Notes under the pieces: generated by a model
The model's database searches: none
Told to the model about the DNA's origin: nothing
What the model saw: only the letters and a program-made list of their open reading frames with translations
From: UBA1435 sp041663285
Lineage (GTDB): Bacteria > Patescibacteriota > Microgenomatia > UBA12405
Direction of reading: 5' to 3'
Length of the DNA: 64,000 nt
NCBI GenBank assembly: GCA_041663285.1
Contig: JBAZSP010000001.1
Coordinates: forward strand, 1 to 64,000
Translations under genes and position numbers: made by a program
In this document: positions 7,408 to 16,716 of the stretch, piece by piece
How the letters are laid out: the number at the start of each line of letters is the position of its first letter
Position numbering within the stretch: position 1 is the stretch's first letter

Positions 7408-8679
7408 TCAAAAATAGCTGATAAATAACGGATTAAAGTAATACCATCTCAAAAGCATCATCCACAAGATTAAATTTCCCCCCAGCAAAACCACTCCCGA
7501 TATTCTCGCCACCCTGGTTTTGCAGTACCGGCCCATCACTATTGCCAAGGTCGGAATTCCGCTATATAGATATCGGCCCAAATTAAGTGGCCAGTCGTAA
7601 ATCACCGCTGATATTGTTTGGGTAGCCAACCCTAACAACACTGGAGCCACCCAAATCAGGCTCTTTTTTTGAGTCACCATCAACGGAGCTATCACCATCG
7701 CCATCAAAAACATTATGTTAATTCCGGCGATACTTTTATTGGTAGTCAAATGCATCCGCCACTCTTCCGGCCAAATTAAAGTCTCCATACTTTTTATTAT
7801 TAATTGCGGAACTTGCCTAAACTCGGTTTTAATGTTTTGGGGATTTACAAACGGTTGCTGCATTGCCAGTGCCTGCTTATTCGCCGTTAGACTGCCGTAG
7901 TGCTTGTAATTAAATCCCATCCATCCGGCCATCAATCCTCCGGTCAAACCTATCAATAGCACCACTCGTCTAAATTTTATTTTCCCGGCTCTTAAGTTTC
8001 GAAAAAGTACTGCCCCCCAAATAACCGCCAAATAAATCAGTGTAAATTTAGTTAATATCCCCATAGCCAATACAACTGCCAATTTCAGCTGTAGCCTCGG
8101 CTTGTCTTGACTTTCAGTCTGCCAAATCAGGTATACAAATCCCAAAGCCATAAACATTTCCAGCGATGCATTGCTGATTACACTGTTTCTTATCACCATC
8201 CCCGGCCACAAAAAATAATTCAAAGCCCACACCCTGGCCCAGATATTTTTCGGGTACACCTGGTTTATAAACTTTATACTTAAGCCTACCGCAGCCAGAT
8301 AAATCAAAAAAGTTCCGATCCTTAGAGCGCTAATTTTTGCCGGTAGATTATTACCGACAAAATAAGCCGGTGCCGCCAATAAATAATATAGTGGCGGCTG
8401 AAATGCCTCATAGGCATACTTCCCCAAACCTTCCGACTCCAGATTACCGGTGTATGGGTTTGGGTAATCGCCATTTTTAATCTGCAAAAATTCCTGGCTG
8501 CTGAAATCTAGCCCCAATACCGGCATCCTTTTTTCCTGTGCCACTGTCTGAATATAGTCAAAATGGGCACCTTCATCTATCGGGTTCCATTTTGGTAGTC
8601 TTATTACCGAAAATAGGCCTAAAGACACAATTAATAACAGTTGGACAAGAGCAATAATTTTACCGGCCTTATCTGCCAT
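7408..8679 (-). CDS. GT39/DUF2142-like polytopic membrane glycosyltransferase
   Basis: This 423-residue protein has about ten hydrophobic segments. The first extracytoplasmic loop contains NPIDEGAHFDYI (about 32-43), the acidic motif typical of GT-C enzymes of the PMT/ArnT/DUF2142 group, and the next loop has EAFQPPLYYLLAAP. GT-C enzymes use polyprenyl-phosphate sugars to modify proteins or envelope polymers on the outer face of the membrane; the acceptor here is unknown. Divergent from the FAD oxidoreductase with only 22 bp between start codons. TATACT ends 7 nt before the ATG. Confidence 0.75.
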   Translation of the reverse strand: MADKAGKIIALVQLLLIVSLGLFSVIRLPKWNPIDEGAHFDYIQTVAQEKRMPVLGLDFSSQEFLQIKNGDYPNPYTGNLESEGLGKYAYEAFQPPLYYLLAAPAYFVGNNLPAKISALRIGTFLIYLAAVGLSIKFINQVYPKNIWARVWALNYFLWPGMVIRNSVISNASLEMFMALGFVYLIWQTESQDKPRLQLKLAVVLAMGILTKFTLIYLAVIWGAVLFRNLRAGKIKFRRVVLLIGLTGGLMAGWMGFNYKHYGSLTANKQALAMQQPFVNPQNIKTEFRQVPQLIIKSMETLIWPEEWRMHLTTNKSIAGINIMFLMAMVIAPLMVTQKKSLIWVAPVLLGLATQTISAVIYDWPLNLGRYLYSGIPTLAIVMGRYCKTRVARISGVVLLGGNLILWMMLLRWYYFNPLFISYF

Positions 8680-8686
8680 TAAGCTA

Positions 8687-8694
8687 AGTATAAT
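8687..8694. promoter_or_regulatory. Overlapping divergent -10 elements
   Basis: Plus strand TATAAT (8689-8694) lies 7 nt before the ATG at 8702. Minus strand TATACT (8692-8687) lies 7 nt before the ATG at 8679. The two hexamers share four bases (8689-8692). Expected transcription starts would coincide with or abut the two start codons. No consensus -35 box is visible for either direction. Confidence 0.6.
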
Positions 8695-8701
8695 CTAATT
8701 C

Positions 8702-10129
8702 ATGGCTCCAAAAGTTTACGACGTTGTTATTCTTGGGGCTGGCCTGGCTGGTCTGGCTTGCGCTGATCACATTTTGTCCGAAAATCCCGGCCACCAGGTA
8801 ATTATTCTCGAAAAGAACAAACATATCGGCGGTCTGGCCGCCACCTTGAGGTATCGTGGTTTTCGCTATGATTTGTCGCCCCACCGCTGGTACACCAAAA
8901 ATGCCCAGTTAAATTCCTGGTTAGAAAAATTAATGGCCGACCAATTACTCTGGGTCAACAAAACTACCCCAATGTACCAGTTTGGAAAATTTTTTAATTA
9001 TCCCGTCGAAATTCTCGACGTCATCAAAAAAATTGGCTTGTTTAAATCTGCCGCCATGCTCCTATCCTTTATTGGCGTAAAAATTCAACATTTAATATTA
9101 CCCCGGCCTATAAGGACTATGGAAGACGCCTATAAAACCCGTTTCGGTTCTGTGCTTTACCGGTGGTTTAATTTAGAGTACAACGAAAAGTTATGGGGTA
9201 GGGGAGGTTGTCGATCTATGTCGGCCGATTTTGTCAATCAGCGGGTAAAAAATCTGTCCATCACTTCAGCTATCGCCAATGCTCTTGGCATAAACCGTCA
9301 TCAGGTCATTTCCCTGGTGCCCCGCTTTCGTTATCCCAAGCTTGGTGTCGGCCAAATTAGTCATCGGCTCCTTAAACGGCTGACCGCCAATGGAGGTAGT
9401 TGTCTACTAGATCAATCCATTACTTCAATATCCCACACAAATGGCCTTTATCGGATAACTACTACAAAAGGCCGCTTTTTCGCCCGGCATCTTATCTCTT
9501 CCGTCCCACTTCCTGTTCTCACCAGCCTCCTTTGCCCCGGGCATCGGGTTAACGCCCAAGCCCACCGGTTAGAATTTATCGATCAAAAAATTGTCGTTCT
9601 TTTTGCCAAAGAAGCTCCATTAACGGCCTTCACTTGGCTTTATGTCCACCCGCCTCATATCAAGACCTTCCGTTTTTTGGAAACCGCCAATTGGTCCTCA
9701 TTTATGTCGCCTTCTGGTAAAACCAGTTTAGTTTTTGAGTATCCTTACCAGCCGGGCGATCCGGTCAGTCAGCTTACCAGTCGGCAGCTAATTAATACCA
9801 CCATCAACGATTTCCTCCGTTATTTTGCCCCGGCCGGTGTCAGCCGCCACCATCTGATTAACGCCCGGGTCCACACTGTTTTTCAAGCTTACCCCAAATA
9901 CAACCTTACTTACAAAACCTACTTGCCTAAAATCAAAAACTATCTTAGGAGCCATCATCCAAAACTCCAATTAATCGGTCGCAACGGTCTTTTCCATTAC
10001 AACAATATGGATCATTCCATTCTCACCGGTATTCTGGCCGCCAAAAATTTTCTGGCCGGCAATTCAATTTACGATCTTGACCAGGTCAACAACGACGCCG
10101 AATATGTCGAAGAAGTCCGGGTACCCTAA
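8702..10129 (+). CDS. FAD-dependent oxidoreductase, amine-oxidase/UDP-galactopyranose-mutase-like
   Basis: The 475-residue protein opens with the dinucleotide fold DVVILGAGLAGLACA (GxGxxG at 12-17), an acidic strand end IILEKN, then IGGLAATLRYRGFRYDLSPHRW, the flavin-binding GG motif found in protoporphyrinogen oxidase, phytoene desaturase and UDP-galactopyranose mutase relatives. Similar genes often sit in envelope glycan clusters, and the divergent neighbour is a GT-C enzyme, so a role in glycan or lipid-linked sugar modification is plausible. The substrate is not determined. TATAAT ends 7 nt before the ATG. The stop overlaps the stop of the aldo/keto reductase (CTAA, 10126-10129). Confidence 0.75.
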   Translation: MAPKVYDVVILGAGLAGLACADHILSENPGHQVIILEKNKHIGGLAATLRYRGFRYDLSPHRWYTKNAQLNSWLEKLMADQLLWVNKTTPMYQFGKFFNYPVEILDVIKKIGLFKSAAMLLSFIGVKIQHLILPRPIRTMEDAYKTRFGSVLYRWFNLEYNEKLWGRGGCRSMSADFVNQRVKNLSITSAIANALGINRHQVISLVPRFRYPKLGVGQISHRLLKRLTANGGSCLLDQSITSISHTNGLYRITTTKGRFFARHLISSVPLPVLTSLLCPGHRVNAQAHRLEFIDQKIVVLFAKEAPLTAFTWLYVHPPHIKTFRFLETANWSSFMSPSGKTSLVFEYPYQPGDPVSQLTSRQLINTTINDFLRYFAPAGVSRHHLINARVHTVFQAYPKYNLTYKTYLPKIKNYLRSHHPKLQLIGRNGLFHYNNMDHSILTGILAAKNFLAGNSIYDLDQVNNDAEYVEEVRVP

Positions 10130-10986
10130 ATCAGCGGCACTACGTCCGACACCATTCGCTGGTTTGGAAATTCTTTTCGCAGTCTCTCAATATCAGCCGT
10201 TTCCATTTGCCAGCCTACCGCTTTCAAATTTTCATCCAAATGCTCCTGGCTGCCCATTTTAGTAATAGCGACTACATTGTTTTGCGAAATTAGCCAGTTT
10301 AGGGCAATTTGGGCTGCAGTTTTTTGATATTTACTCATCATCTCCTCCATAACCTTTGGTGGGTTACCCAAAATTCCCTCCGTCTGTAGCGGCCGCCAGG
10401 CAACAAACAACATATCGTTTTTTTGGCAATAATCAACCAGCCCCGCCTTTTCGGTTTCTCTTACCACCAGATTTAGGTGCAACTGGTTCGCCACGATTTT
10501 TGAATCACATAAACTTTGGGCTTCCTCTAACCGTTTAATATTAAAATTACTCACGCCAATATTTTTTATCCAGCCTTCTTTTTTTAGCCAATTCATTGCC
10601 TTCATCGTTTCGGCTATTGGTATTTCCAAATTCGGTTTGTGTACCAGGTAAAGATCCAAATAATCTACCCCAAGCCTCTTGAGGCTGCCCTTAGCTGCTG
10701 CAATTACGTCTTCAAAACTCAAATTATTTTTTGCTACTTTTGAGACTAAAAAAATTTTTTTCCGGTCAAAATTCTTAATCGCCTGCCCCACAATCTCTTC
10801 CGCCCCGCCCTGGGCATAACTTTCCGCCGTATCTATATGGCTAATTCCGGAATTTATTGCCATCTCCACCGATTTAATTTCGGTTACTTTTAAATCCGGA
10901 TACTCACCCATCATCCAGGTCCCCAGCCCCAGCACCGGCATTTCAAAGCCATTAGTTAGTTTTTTTGTTGGAATAGTTTTAATCAT
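10126..10986 (-). CDS. Aldo/keto reductase
   Basis: A 286-residue NAD(P)H-dependent (beta/alpha)8 barrel reductase of aldehydes or ketones. The catalytic tetrad is visible: D52 and Y57 in HIDTAESYAQGG, K83 in LVSKVAKN and H116 in DLYLVHKP. The cofactor-side motif NIGVSNFN is also present. The length is normal for the bacterial 2,5-diketo-gluconate-reductase-like group. Physiological substrate unknown. TAAAAT ends 5 nt before the ATG, and AGAGGT lies further upstream, so both leaderless and weak ribosome-site starts are possible. It is convergent with the FAD oxidoreductase. Confidence 0.92.
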   Translation of the reverse strand: MIKTIPTKKLTNGFEMPVLGLGTWMMGEYPDLKVTEIKSVEMAINSGISHIDTAESYAQGGAEEIVGQAIKNFDRKKIFLVSKVAKNNLSFEDVIAAAKGSLKRLGVDYLDLYLVHKPNLEIPIAETMKAMNWLKKEGWIKNIGVSNFNIKRLEEAQSLCDSKIVANQLHLNLVVRETEKAGLVDYCQKNDMLFVAWRPLQTEGILGNPPKVMEEMMSKYQKTAAQIALNWLISQNNVVAITKMGSQEHLDENLKAVGWQMETADIERLRKEFPNQRMVSDVVPLI

Positions 10987-11180
10987 AGTCCATTTTACCT
11001 CTTTCTTTTTTAAGCTTAATTACAGTTTCGTTTCTTATACTCATCTCACTTTTAGCTGCCAAACAGCGCCCGGATCAAACGTAACACTCTGGGCGTTGTT
11101 TAGCCGCTACAAGTCCCAGCTTGTCAGTCATGCAAATATCTTCTTACCGATTTTGTACAGCTTAATTTCAGCCCTGGCTT

Positions 11181-11186
11181 TATACT
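11181..11186 (+). promoter_or_regulatory. -10 element of the two-component/export operon
   Basis: TATACT lies 6 nt before the ATG at 11193, so transcription probably begins at the start codon. The 206-bp gap before it (10987-11192) shows no gene. Confidence 0.5.
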
Positions 11187-11192
11187 ATCCTT

Positions 11193-11867
11193 ATGCGAAT
11201 TCTGGTAGTTGAAGATGAACACCGTATCGCCAACTCGATCAAAAAAGGCCTTGAGCAGGAGCGCTATGCTGTTGATGTTGCCTATGATGGTACCGGGGGT
11301 TTCGATCTGGCCTCAACCGAAGATTATGATTTAATCATTCTTGACCTGATGTTACCCGGTATTGACGGCCTAACAATTTGCCAAAGGCTACGCCAAAAAG
11401 ATATCCACACTCCAGTTTTAATTTTAACCGCCAAGGATCAGATTCAGGATAAAGTCAAAGGCCTCAATACCGGTGCCGATGACTATCTTACCAAGCCCTT
11501 TGCTTTTGATGAACTATTAGCTCGAATTCGGGCGCTAAGCCGTCGGCCCAAAAATGTTTTAAGTTCTGTTTTAACCGTCTCCGACTTACGGCTTAATACC
11601 CAGACTTTTGAAGTTTTCCGTGACGGCCACTCAATCACTTTGTCCGGCAAAGAGTTCGCCCTGCTTGAGTATTTAATGCGCCACCCTCGTCAGATTGTCA
11701 ACAAAGATCAGATAATAAACCACGTTTGGGATTACGATTCCAACATTTTACCCAACACTGTCGAAGTTTATATCCGCCATCTTCGTCGCAAAATAGATTT
11801 GCCTTTCAAAAGCTTGCCCCGGCTAATCCATACTATCCGGGGCTTTGGTTATAAACTTGGTAGCTAA
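11193..11867 (+). CDS. OmpR-family response regulator
   Basis: The 224-residue protein has a receiver domain (acidic pocket VVEDE, phosphoacceptor D51 in LIILDLMLPG, LTAKD and TKPFA with the conserved Lys) followed by a winged-helix DNA-binding domain (about 125-222, ending HTIRGFGYKL). It would bind DNA when phosphorylated by the kinase coded 36 nt downstream. The following adaptor, ATPase and permease genes on the same strand are the likely targets, probably through the promoter just before this gene. Confidence 0.95.
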   Translation: MRILVVEDEHRIANSIKKGLEQERYAVDVAYDGTGGFDLASTEDYDLIILDLMLPGIDGLTICQRLRQKDIHTPVLILTAKDQIQDKVKGLNTGADDYLTKPFAFDELLARIRALSRRPKNVLSSVLTVSDLRLNTQTFEVFRDGHSITLSGKEFALLEYLMRHPRQIVNKDQIINHVWDYDSNILPNTVEVYIRHLRRKIDLPFKSLPRLIHTIRGFGYKLGS

Positions 11868-11903
11868 GTATAATAAAGAGTAACTTCGGCATTAAAATTA
11901 ACC

Positions 11904-12923
11904 ATGTTCAAACAAGCCCGCCTGAAGTTAACTGCCTGGTACCTGGTAATTATCATGTTTATCAGCCTTTCTTTTAGTCTGGTTATTTTCCGGTTTCTTT
12001 GCCTCGAAGTTGATCGTTTTGCCAACATGCAACGTTTCCGGTTTGAGCGTCGCTTTTTAGAGAACGGTATTTCGCCGCCTTTAATTATTGTTGATTCCCA
12101 GCTGGTTGCTGACACCAAAAGCCGGGTAGCTCTGGTTTTGGCCCTAATCAACGGAGGTATTTTGTTTATTTCCGGGGGCTTAGGCTTTTTATTAGCCGGC
12201 AAAACCCTCAAGCCCATCCAGCAAATGCTGGACGACCAGAAGCGATTTGTTTCCGACGCTTCCCACGAGCTACGCACCCCGTTAACTTCTCTCAAAAGCG
12301 CCATAGAAGTCGGCCTCCGCGACAAAAAGCTTACCCTAAAAGACGCCAAAATTTTACTTAAAGAAAATATTGCCGACGTTGACCGTCTCCAATTACTTAC
12401 CCAGGGTCTTCTTAAACTTACCAATTCCGCCGCTGTCGATTCTGCAATCAAATTCAGCCAAACCTCCGCCGAAGCTATTGTTAACGAAGTCATAAAAAGA
12501 ACCAAATCTATCGCTACTTCTAAAAATATCACTATCCTTAATCAAGTCAAAGACATCCGCATTTCCGCCGATCCCTCCGGTCTGGCCGATGTTTTAGTGA
12601 TTCTTATCGATAATGCCATTAAGTACAGTCAGGATTCAACCCGCATTACCATTTCTTCCCGCCAGCACGACGCTTATCTTTATTTGTCTGTCACCGATCA
12701 GGGTGTTGGCATTAATAGCTTCGACCTGCCCCGTATTTTTGACCGCTTCTATCGGGCCGATCAATCACGATCTGCTTCTTCTCCGCCGGGTTATGGACTG
12801 GGGCTGTCAATTGCCCAAAAAATTATTACTGCCCATCATGGAGCTATCAGCGTGGTCAGTAAACCGGGGCAGGGGAGCACCTTTACTGTTAAACTTCCCC
12901 TCGTTCAGCCAAAATTAAGTTAA
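11904..12923 (+). CDS. Sensor histidine kinase
   Basis: The 339-residue membrane kinase has two transmembrane segments (about 10-31 and 77-97) with a short extracytoplasmic loop between, then directly a HisKA domain with H121 in SDASHELRTPLT, and an ATPase domain with N-box LIDNAIKYS, G1 DQGVGI and G2 GYGLGLSIA. There is no obvious HAMP domain. The small loop suggests sensing within the membrane or through a partner such as the export permease, as in envelope-stress systems. It is paired with the response regulator upstream. Confidence 0.95.
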   Translation: MFKQARLKLTAWYLVIIMFISLSFSLVIFRFLCLEVDRFANMQRFRFERRFLENGISPPLIIVDSQLVADTKSRVALVLALINGGILFISGGLGFLLAGKTLKPIQQMLDDQKRFVSDASHELRTPLTSLKSAIEVGLRDKKLTLKDAKILLKENIADVDRLQLLTQGLLKLTNSAAVDSAIKFSQTSAEAIVNEVIKRTKSIATSKNITILNQVKDIRISADPSGLADVLVILIDNAIKYSQDSTRITISSRQHDAYLYLSVTDQGVGINSFDLPRIFDRFYRADQSRSASSPPGYGLGLSIAQKIITAHHGAISVVSKPGQGSTFTVKLPLVQPKLS

Positions 12924-12940
12924 CAAAAATAAACTCGGCC

Positions 12941-14167
12941 ATGTTTAAAAAATTACCGTTACTTTACAAAGTTTTGTTAATTACTCTTCTCCTTGTATCC
13001 CTCTACTACGTCTATAATCGCCGCCAAGCCGGCCAGTCCGCTGTTCCCCAATATCAGACCGCCAAAGCCGAAAAAGGTACTTTAATTGTTGCCCTCACCT
13101 CATCCGGCCAGATTACCACCAGTAACAGCCGGACCGTCACCACCACTGCCTCCGGCGTAGTTAAAAAGGTATTTGTTAAAGAAGGAGATAAGGTCAAAAC
13201 CGGCACTCCGATTCTCCAAATCGATCTGGATTTAACCGGCCAGCAAAAGCTGCAATCTGCTTATTCGTCTTATTTGTCCGCCCAAAACAGCCTTAAGTCT
13301 GCTCAGGACCGGCTATATAGTCTCGAAAGCGATTTTGTTGGTGCCAAAAACGTTTTTGACAACCAATGGGCCAGCCAATCCCCGGACGACCCAACTTACA
13401 AACAAAAACATTTTGCTCTTTTAACTGCCCAGGAGTCTCTGGCCAACCAACAAAAAGTTATCAATCAAGCTCAGGCCGCCCTTCAGTCCTCCCGATTATC
13501 CTATCAATTGGCTAGCTCTACTGTTTATGCTCCAATTTCCGGAACTGTTACCGCAATTTCATTAACTCCCGGCATGATCTTAAATCCCACCAGTGATTCC
13601 GGTAATAGTAGTAACATCGAAAACAAAATCGCTTTGGTCAAAACCGGTGCTGCTCCCACCGTCAGCATTAGCCTCACCGAAATTGATGTTCCCAAGGTCA
13701 AGGTTGGCAATAAAGTTACGATTACCTTAGATGCTTTCCCCTCAAAAAGCTTCACCGGTAAAGTTATCGCTGTCGATACTACCGGTACTGTTTCTTCCGG
13801 AGTTGCCTCTTATCCGACCACCATTCAATTTGACTCCGAAGAGCCGGAAATTTTGGCCAATATGTCAGCTACTGCCAATATCATTACCAATATCAAAGAT
13901 TCGGTTTTACTGGTTCCGGCCTCAGCAATTCAAATTCAAAACGGCCAGTCTCAAATCCGCTATCTTAGTAACGGCCAGCTGGCTTACAAAACCGTCGAGG
14001 TCGGCCTTCAATCGTCCACCCAAGCCGAAATTATTTCCGGCATTAGTGAAGGGGATGAGGTCGTTACTTCGGTAACCACCCCGGCTTCCTCATCCACTTC
14101 TTCCCAAAGTTCTTCACCTTTTAGTGGATTTGGCGGCGGTGGCGGCGTACGGATTATGAATCGATAA
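12941..14167 (+). CDS. MacA/HlyD-family periplasmic adaptor
   Basis: The 408-residue protein has one N-terminal membrane anchor (about 7-23), a lipoyl-like half near 48-85 (GVVKKVFVKEGDKVKTG), a helical hairpin (about 100-180), the second lipoyl half (YAPISGTVTAISLTPG) and beta-barrel domains with ALVKTG and VPASAI. This is the membrane-fusion protein pattern. It ends in a Ser- and Gly-rich tail. In diderms such adaptors join an inner-membrane transporter to TolC; a monoderm-like cell would use it only as an extracytoplasmic partner of the permease. The ATPase gene starts 5 nt after its stop. Confidence 0.9.
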   Translation: MFKKLPLLYKVLLITLLLVSLYYVYNRRQAGQSAVPQYQTAKAEKGTLIVALTSSGQITTSNSRTVTTTASGVVKKVFVKEGDKVKTGTPILQIDLDLTGQQKLQSAYSSYLSAQNSLKSAQDRLYSLESDFVGAKNVFDNQWASQSPDDPTYKQKHFALLTAQESLANQQKVINQAQAALQSSRLSYQLASSTVYAPISGTVTAISLTPGMILNPTSDSGNSSNIENKIALVKTGAAPTVSISLTEIDVPKVKVGNKVTITLDAFPSKSFTGKVIAVDTTGTVSSGVASYPTTIQFDSEEPEILANMSATANIITNIKDSVLLVPASAIQIQNGQSQIRYLSNGQLAYKTVEVGLQSSTQAEIISGISEGDEVVTSVTTPASSSTSSQSSSPFSGFGGGGGVRIMNR

Positions 14168-14171
14168 ACTT

Positions 14172-14846
14172 ATGATTAAAGTTAGCCATCTGACCAAGGT
14201 CTACCACAACGACGGTGTCGACACCGTCGCCTTAAGAGGGATTTCTTTCGAAGTTAAGGCTGGGGAGTTTGTCTCCATCATGGGGCCTTCGGGTAGTGGC
14301 AAATCTACCCTGATGCATATTCTGGGGGCTCTTGACGTGCCTTCCTCCGGTTCCTATCTTCTTGATAATCAAAATATTGAAAGTTTAAACGACGACCAGC
14401 TAGCCGAAATCCGTAACCTCAAGATCGGTTTTGTTTTTCAGGCATTTAATCTACTACCCCGAACTACTGCCTTAAAAAACGTTATGTTGCCTATGGCATA
14501 TGCCGGTATTGACAATCAATTGCGGGAAGAAAAATCCCGGTATTTTTTAAATTTGGTCGGATTAGCCGATAGGATGTATCACACCTCCAACCAGCTTTCC
14601 GGCGGCCAGCAACAACGGGTGGCCATTGCCCGGGCCCTGGCTCTTGACCCCAAAATCATTCTGGCCGATGAGCCGACCGGCAATATCGCCACCGATCAGG
14701 CCGAGGAGATAATGGCAATTTTTTCCCGGATCAATCACGATGGCCGGACTATTGTCATGATTACCCACGAAGAAGATATTGCCCGTCATTCGCAAAGAAT
14801 AATTACCATCCGCGACGGCAAAATCGAAAAGGATAAAAAAATATGA
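14172..14846 (+). CDS. MacB/LolD-type ABC transporter ATPase
   Basis: A 224-residue ATPase with Walker A GPSGSGKST (38-46), Q-loop VFQAFNLLPRTTALKNV, signature LSGGQQQR, Walker B IILADEPTGNI and switch His in MITHEED. The Q-loop sequence and length are typical of the macrolide/lipoprotein export (MacB, LolD) family. It energises the permease coded downstream. The two are separated by a 145-bp gap that contains a repeat element, which is unusual for a tightly coupled transporter pair. Confidence 0.95.
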   Translation: MIKVSHLTKVYHNDGVDTVALRGISFEVKAGEFVSIMGPSGSGKSTLMHILGALDVPSSGSYLLDNQNIESLNDDQLAEIRNLKIGFVFQAFNLLPRTTALKNVMLPMAYAGIDNQLREEKSRYFLNLVGLADRMYHTSNQLSGGQQQRVAIARALALDPKIILADEPTGNIATDQAEEIMAIFSRINHDGRTIVMITHEEDIARHSQRIITIRDGKIEKDKKI

Positions 14847-14916
14847 ATCGCTCTAACACCTATCTTTCGCCTTATACAAAAACTTTATCATTCCGTACCT
14901 TTTTCCATTACCCCTT

Positions 14917-14968
14917 TATCCGTCATTTCCAAGACTTCGACGTAAGTCGGAAGCCGAAGCCATCTCAA
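14917..14968. repeat. Dispersed hairpin repeat, copy B
   Basis: The segment begins TATCCGTCATT and ends GAAGCCATCTCAA, with an internal inverted repeat GACTT-cgacgt-AAGTC. Its ends match copy A at 6571-6617. It lies between the ATPase and permease genes of one transporter and ends 23 nt before the permease start. Confidence 0.6.
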
Positions 14969-14991
14969 CCGCTGATTTTTTAATAAACACC

Positions 14992-16218
14992 ATGACCCTC
15001 AAAGAAATTATCCTCGAAGGCATCCAAACCTTAGGTCTAAACAAAATGCGGACCGGCTTAGCCGCTTTGGGCATCATTATCGGTATCGGTAGCGTCATCG
15101 CCTTAATCTCCTTGGGGCAGGGGAGCCAGCTGGCAGTCGAAAACCAAATCCAGTCTCTTGGCGCCAACTTATTAACCGTCATGCCGGGCGGTAGCCGGCA
15201 ACAGGGCAACGTCCGTCAGGCAGCTGGCAGCAATACCACCCTCACTCTGGACGATGCCCTCTCAATTGTATCTTCCAGCCAGATCACCGCTGTCAAAAAC
15301 GTTTCGCCCGAATTTTCCCGACGCTACCAGGTAATTGCCGGGGGCAACAACACCAATACTCAAGTCATGGGTGTTTACCCTCAATACGCCGAAATCCGAA
15401 AAATTAGTTTATCCGGTGGTAACTTTGTCAGTCAACGTGAAGTCGATAGCCTGGCCAAAGTGGCAGTTTTGGGTTCTGAAGTTGTCACCAACTTGTTTGG
15501 TGAAGGAGCTAATCCTATCGGCCAATCAATCAGAATCAACAAACAGAGTTTTATTGTTATCGGAGTGGCCCAATCAAAAGGTGGATCAGGTTTTATGAAC
15601 CAGGACGATATAATTTATATTCCCCTGTCTACCCTTCAAAAGCAGCTGGCGGGTGTCAGTTATTTATCTACCATCGCCATCGAAGCCAAGTCCCAGGAAT
15701 TAATGGTTGAGGCCCAAAACCAGGTTGGTTACTTCCTTCTTGACCGGCACAAACTTTCCGATCCTGCTCAAGCCGATTTTTCCATTATGTCGCAAAACGA
15801 TATTCTCAACACTGCTTCACAAGTCACCGGTACTTTTACCACTTTATTAAGCGGTATCGCGGCTATCTCACTTATAGTCGGCGGTATTGGTATTATGAAC
15901 ATCATGCTGGTCACCGTTACCGAACGCACCCGCGAAATTGGCCTCCGCAAAGCTCTTGGTGCCAAAAGAAAAACCATCATCACTCAATTTTTAGTTGAAG
16001 CCGTCATTTTAACCTTTATTGGTGGTATTCTGGGCATGGTTTTGGGTATCGGCACCTCCCTGGCTTTATCAAAATTAATGGGTTTCCCCTTTGCTGTTTC
16101 CCCCGTATCGATTATCTTAGCCATCGGTGTCTCGGCTGGTATCGGTATAATATTTGGCTGGTATCCGGCCAAAAAGGCCGCCCGCCTTCAACCCATTGAA
16201 GCATTAAGATACGAGTAA
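14992..16218 (+). CDS. MacB-type ABC transporter permease
   Basis: The 408-residue protein has an N-terminal membrane segment (about 20-42, ALGIIIGIGSVIALISLGQG), a large MacB periplasmic core domain (about 45-260) and three C-terminal membrane segments of the FtsX type (IAAISLIVGGIGIMNIMLVTV, then two more). The EIGLRKALGAKRKTI coupling segment is typical. Without a fused ATPase it must pair with the upstream ATPase. Likely exports a peptide, lipid or small hydrophobic compound; substrate unknown. The gene begins just after repeat copy B with no clear ribosome site. Confidence 0.93.
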   Translation: MTLKEIILEGIQTLGLNKMRTGLAALGIIIGIGSVIALISLGQGSQLAVENQIQSLGANLLTVMPGGSRQQGNVRQAAGSNTTLTLDDALSIVSSSQITAVKNVSPEFSRRYQVIAGGNNTNTQVMGVYPQYAEIRKISLSGGNFVSQREVDSLAKVAVLGSEVVTNLFGEGANPIGQSIRINKQSFIVIGVAQSKGGSGFMNQDDIIYIPLSTLQKQLAGVSYLSTIAIEAKSQELMVEAQNQVGYFLLDRHKLSDPAQADFSIMSQNDILNTASQVTGTFTTLLSGIAAISLIVGGIGIMNIMLVTVTERTREIGLRKALGAKRKTIITQFLVEAVILTFIGGILGMVLGIGTSLALSKLMGFPFAVSPVSIILAIGVSAGIGIIFGWYPAKKAARLQPIEALRYE

Positions 16219-16266
16219 TTTAAGCTTTTATTCAGTATCGTTTATTAAAATTTTTAAAACAATCTT

Positions 16267-16713
16267 ATGAAAACCAACCTTCCCGTGACTATCGTCCTCG
16301 TTATTATTTCCGCTGCCGTCGGATTTTTTGGCGGCCTCAAGTATCAGCAATCCAAAGCCTTTCCTTTCCGTAATTCCGATGCCAATGGAAACCGGATGTT
16401 AATTCGAAACGGTCAGCCAGTCGGCCAAAACGGTCAGGCGGGACGTAGTGGCTTTCGCCCTGTTAATGGCGAAATTATGAGCGCTGATGCCAAAACCATC
16501 ACGGTCAAGTTACCAGACGGTGGCTCCAAAATTGTTCTGGTCACCGATCAAACCGAAATCAGTAAATTTACCCAGGCTTCCCAGCCTGATCTGGCTACCG
16601 GCCAAAAAGTTGCCGCTTTCGGCACCGAAAACCCGGATGGTTCAATCACCGCCCAGTCTATTCAGCTTAATCCTCAATCCCGACTCCGTCCCACCGTTTC
16701 CACTACCCCGTAA
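16267..16713 (+). CDS. DUF5666-like membrane-anchored protein
   Basis: A 148-residue protein with one N-terminal membrane segment (about 6-24) and an extracytoplasmic beta-barrel-like domain. The stretch GEIMSADAKTITVKLPDG, then TDQTEISKF, LATGQKV and GSITAQSIQL follow the DUF5666 pattern. The role of the family is unknown. It follows the MacB-type permease by 48 nt and is probably part of the same operon, so it may be an accessory of the exporter. It ends 4 nt from the stop of the convergent cyclase gene. Confidence 0.7.
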   Translation: MKTNLPVTIVLVIISAAVGFFGGLKYQQSKAFPFRNSDANGNRMLIRNGQPVGQNGQAGRSGFRPVNGEIMSADAKTITVKLPDGGSKIVLVTDQTEISKFTQASQPDLATGQKVAAFGTENPDGSITAQSIQLNPQSRLRPTVSTTP

Positions 16714-16716
16714 CTT

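Noticed and set aside
11864..12532. A 222-codon open frame antisense to the histidine kinase
   Set aside because: The kinase on the other strand has all expected motifs; the antisense frame has none.
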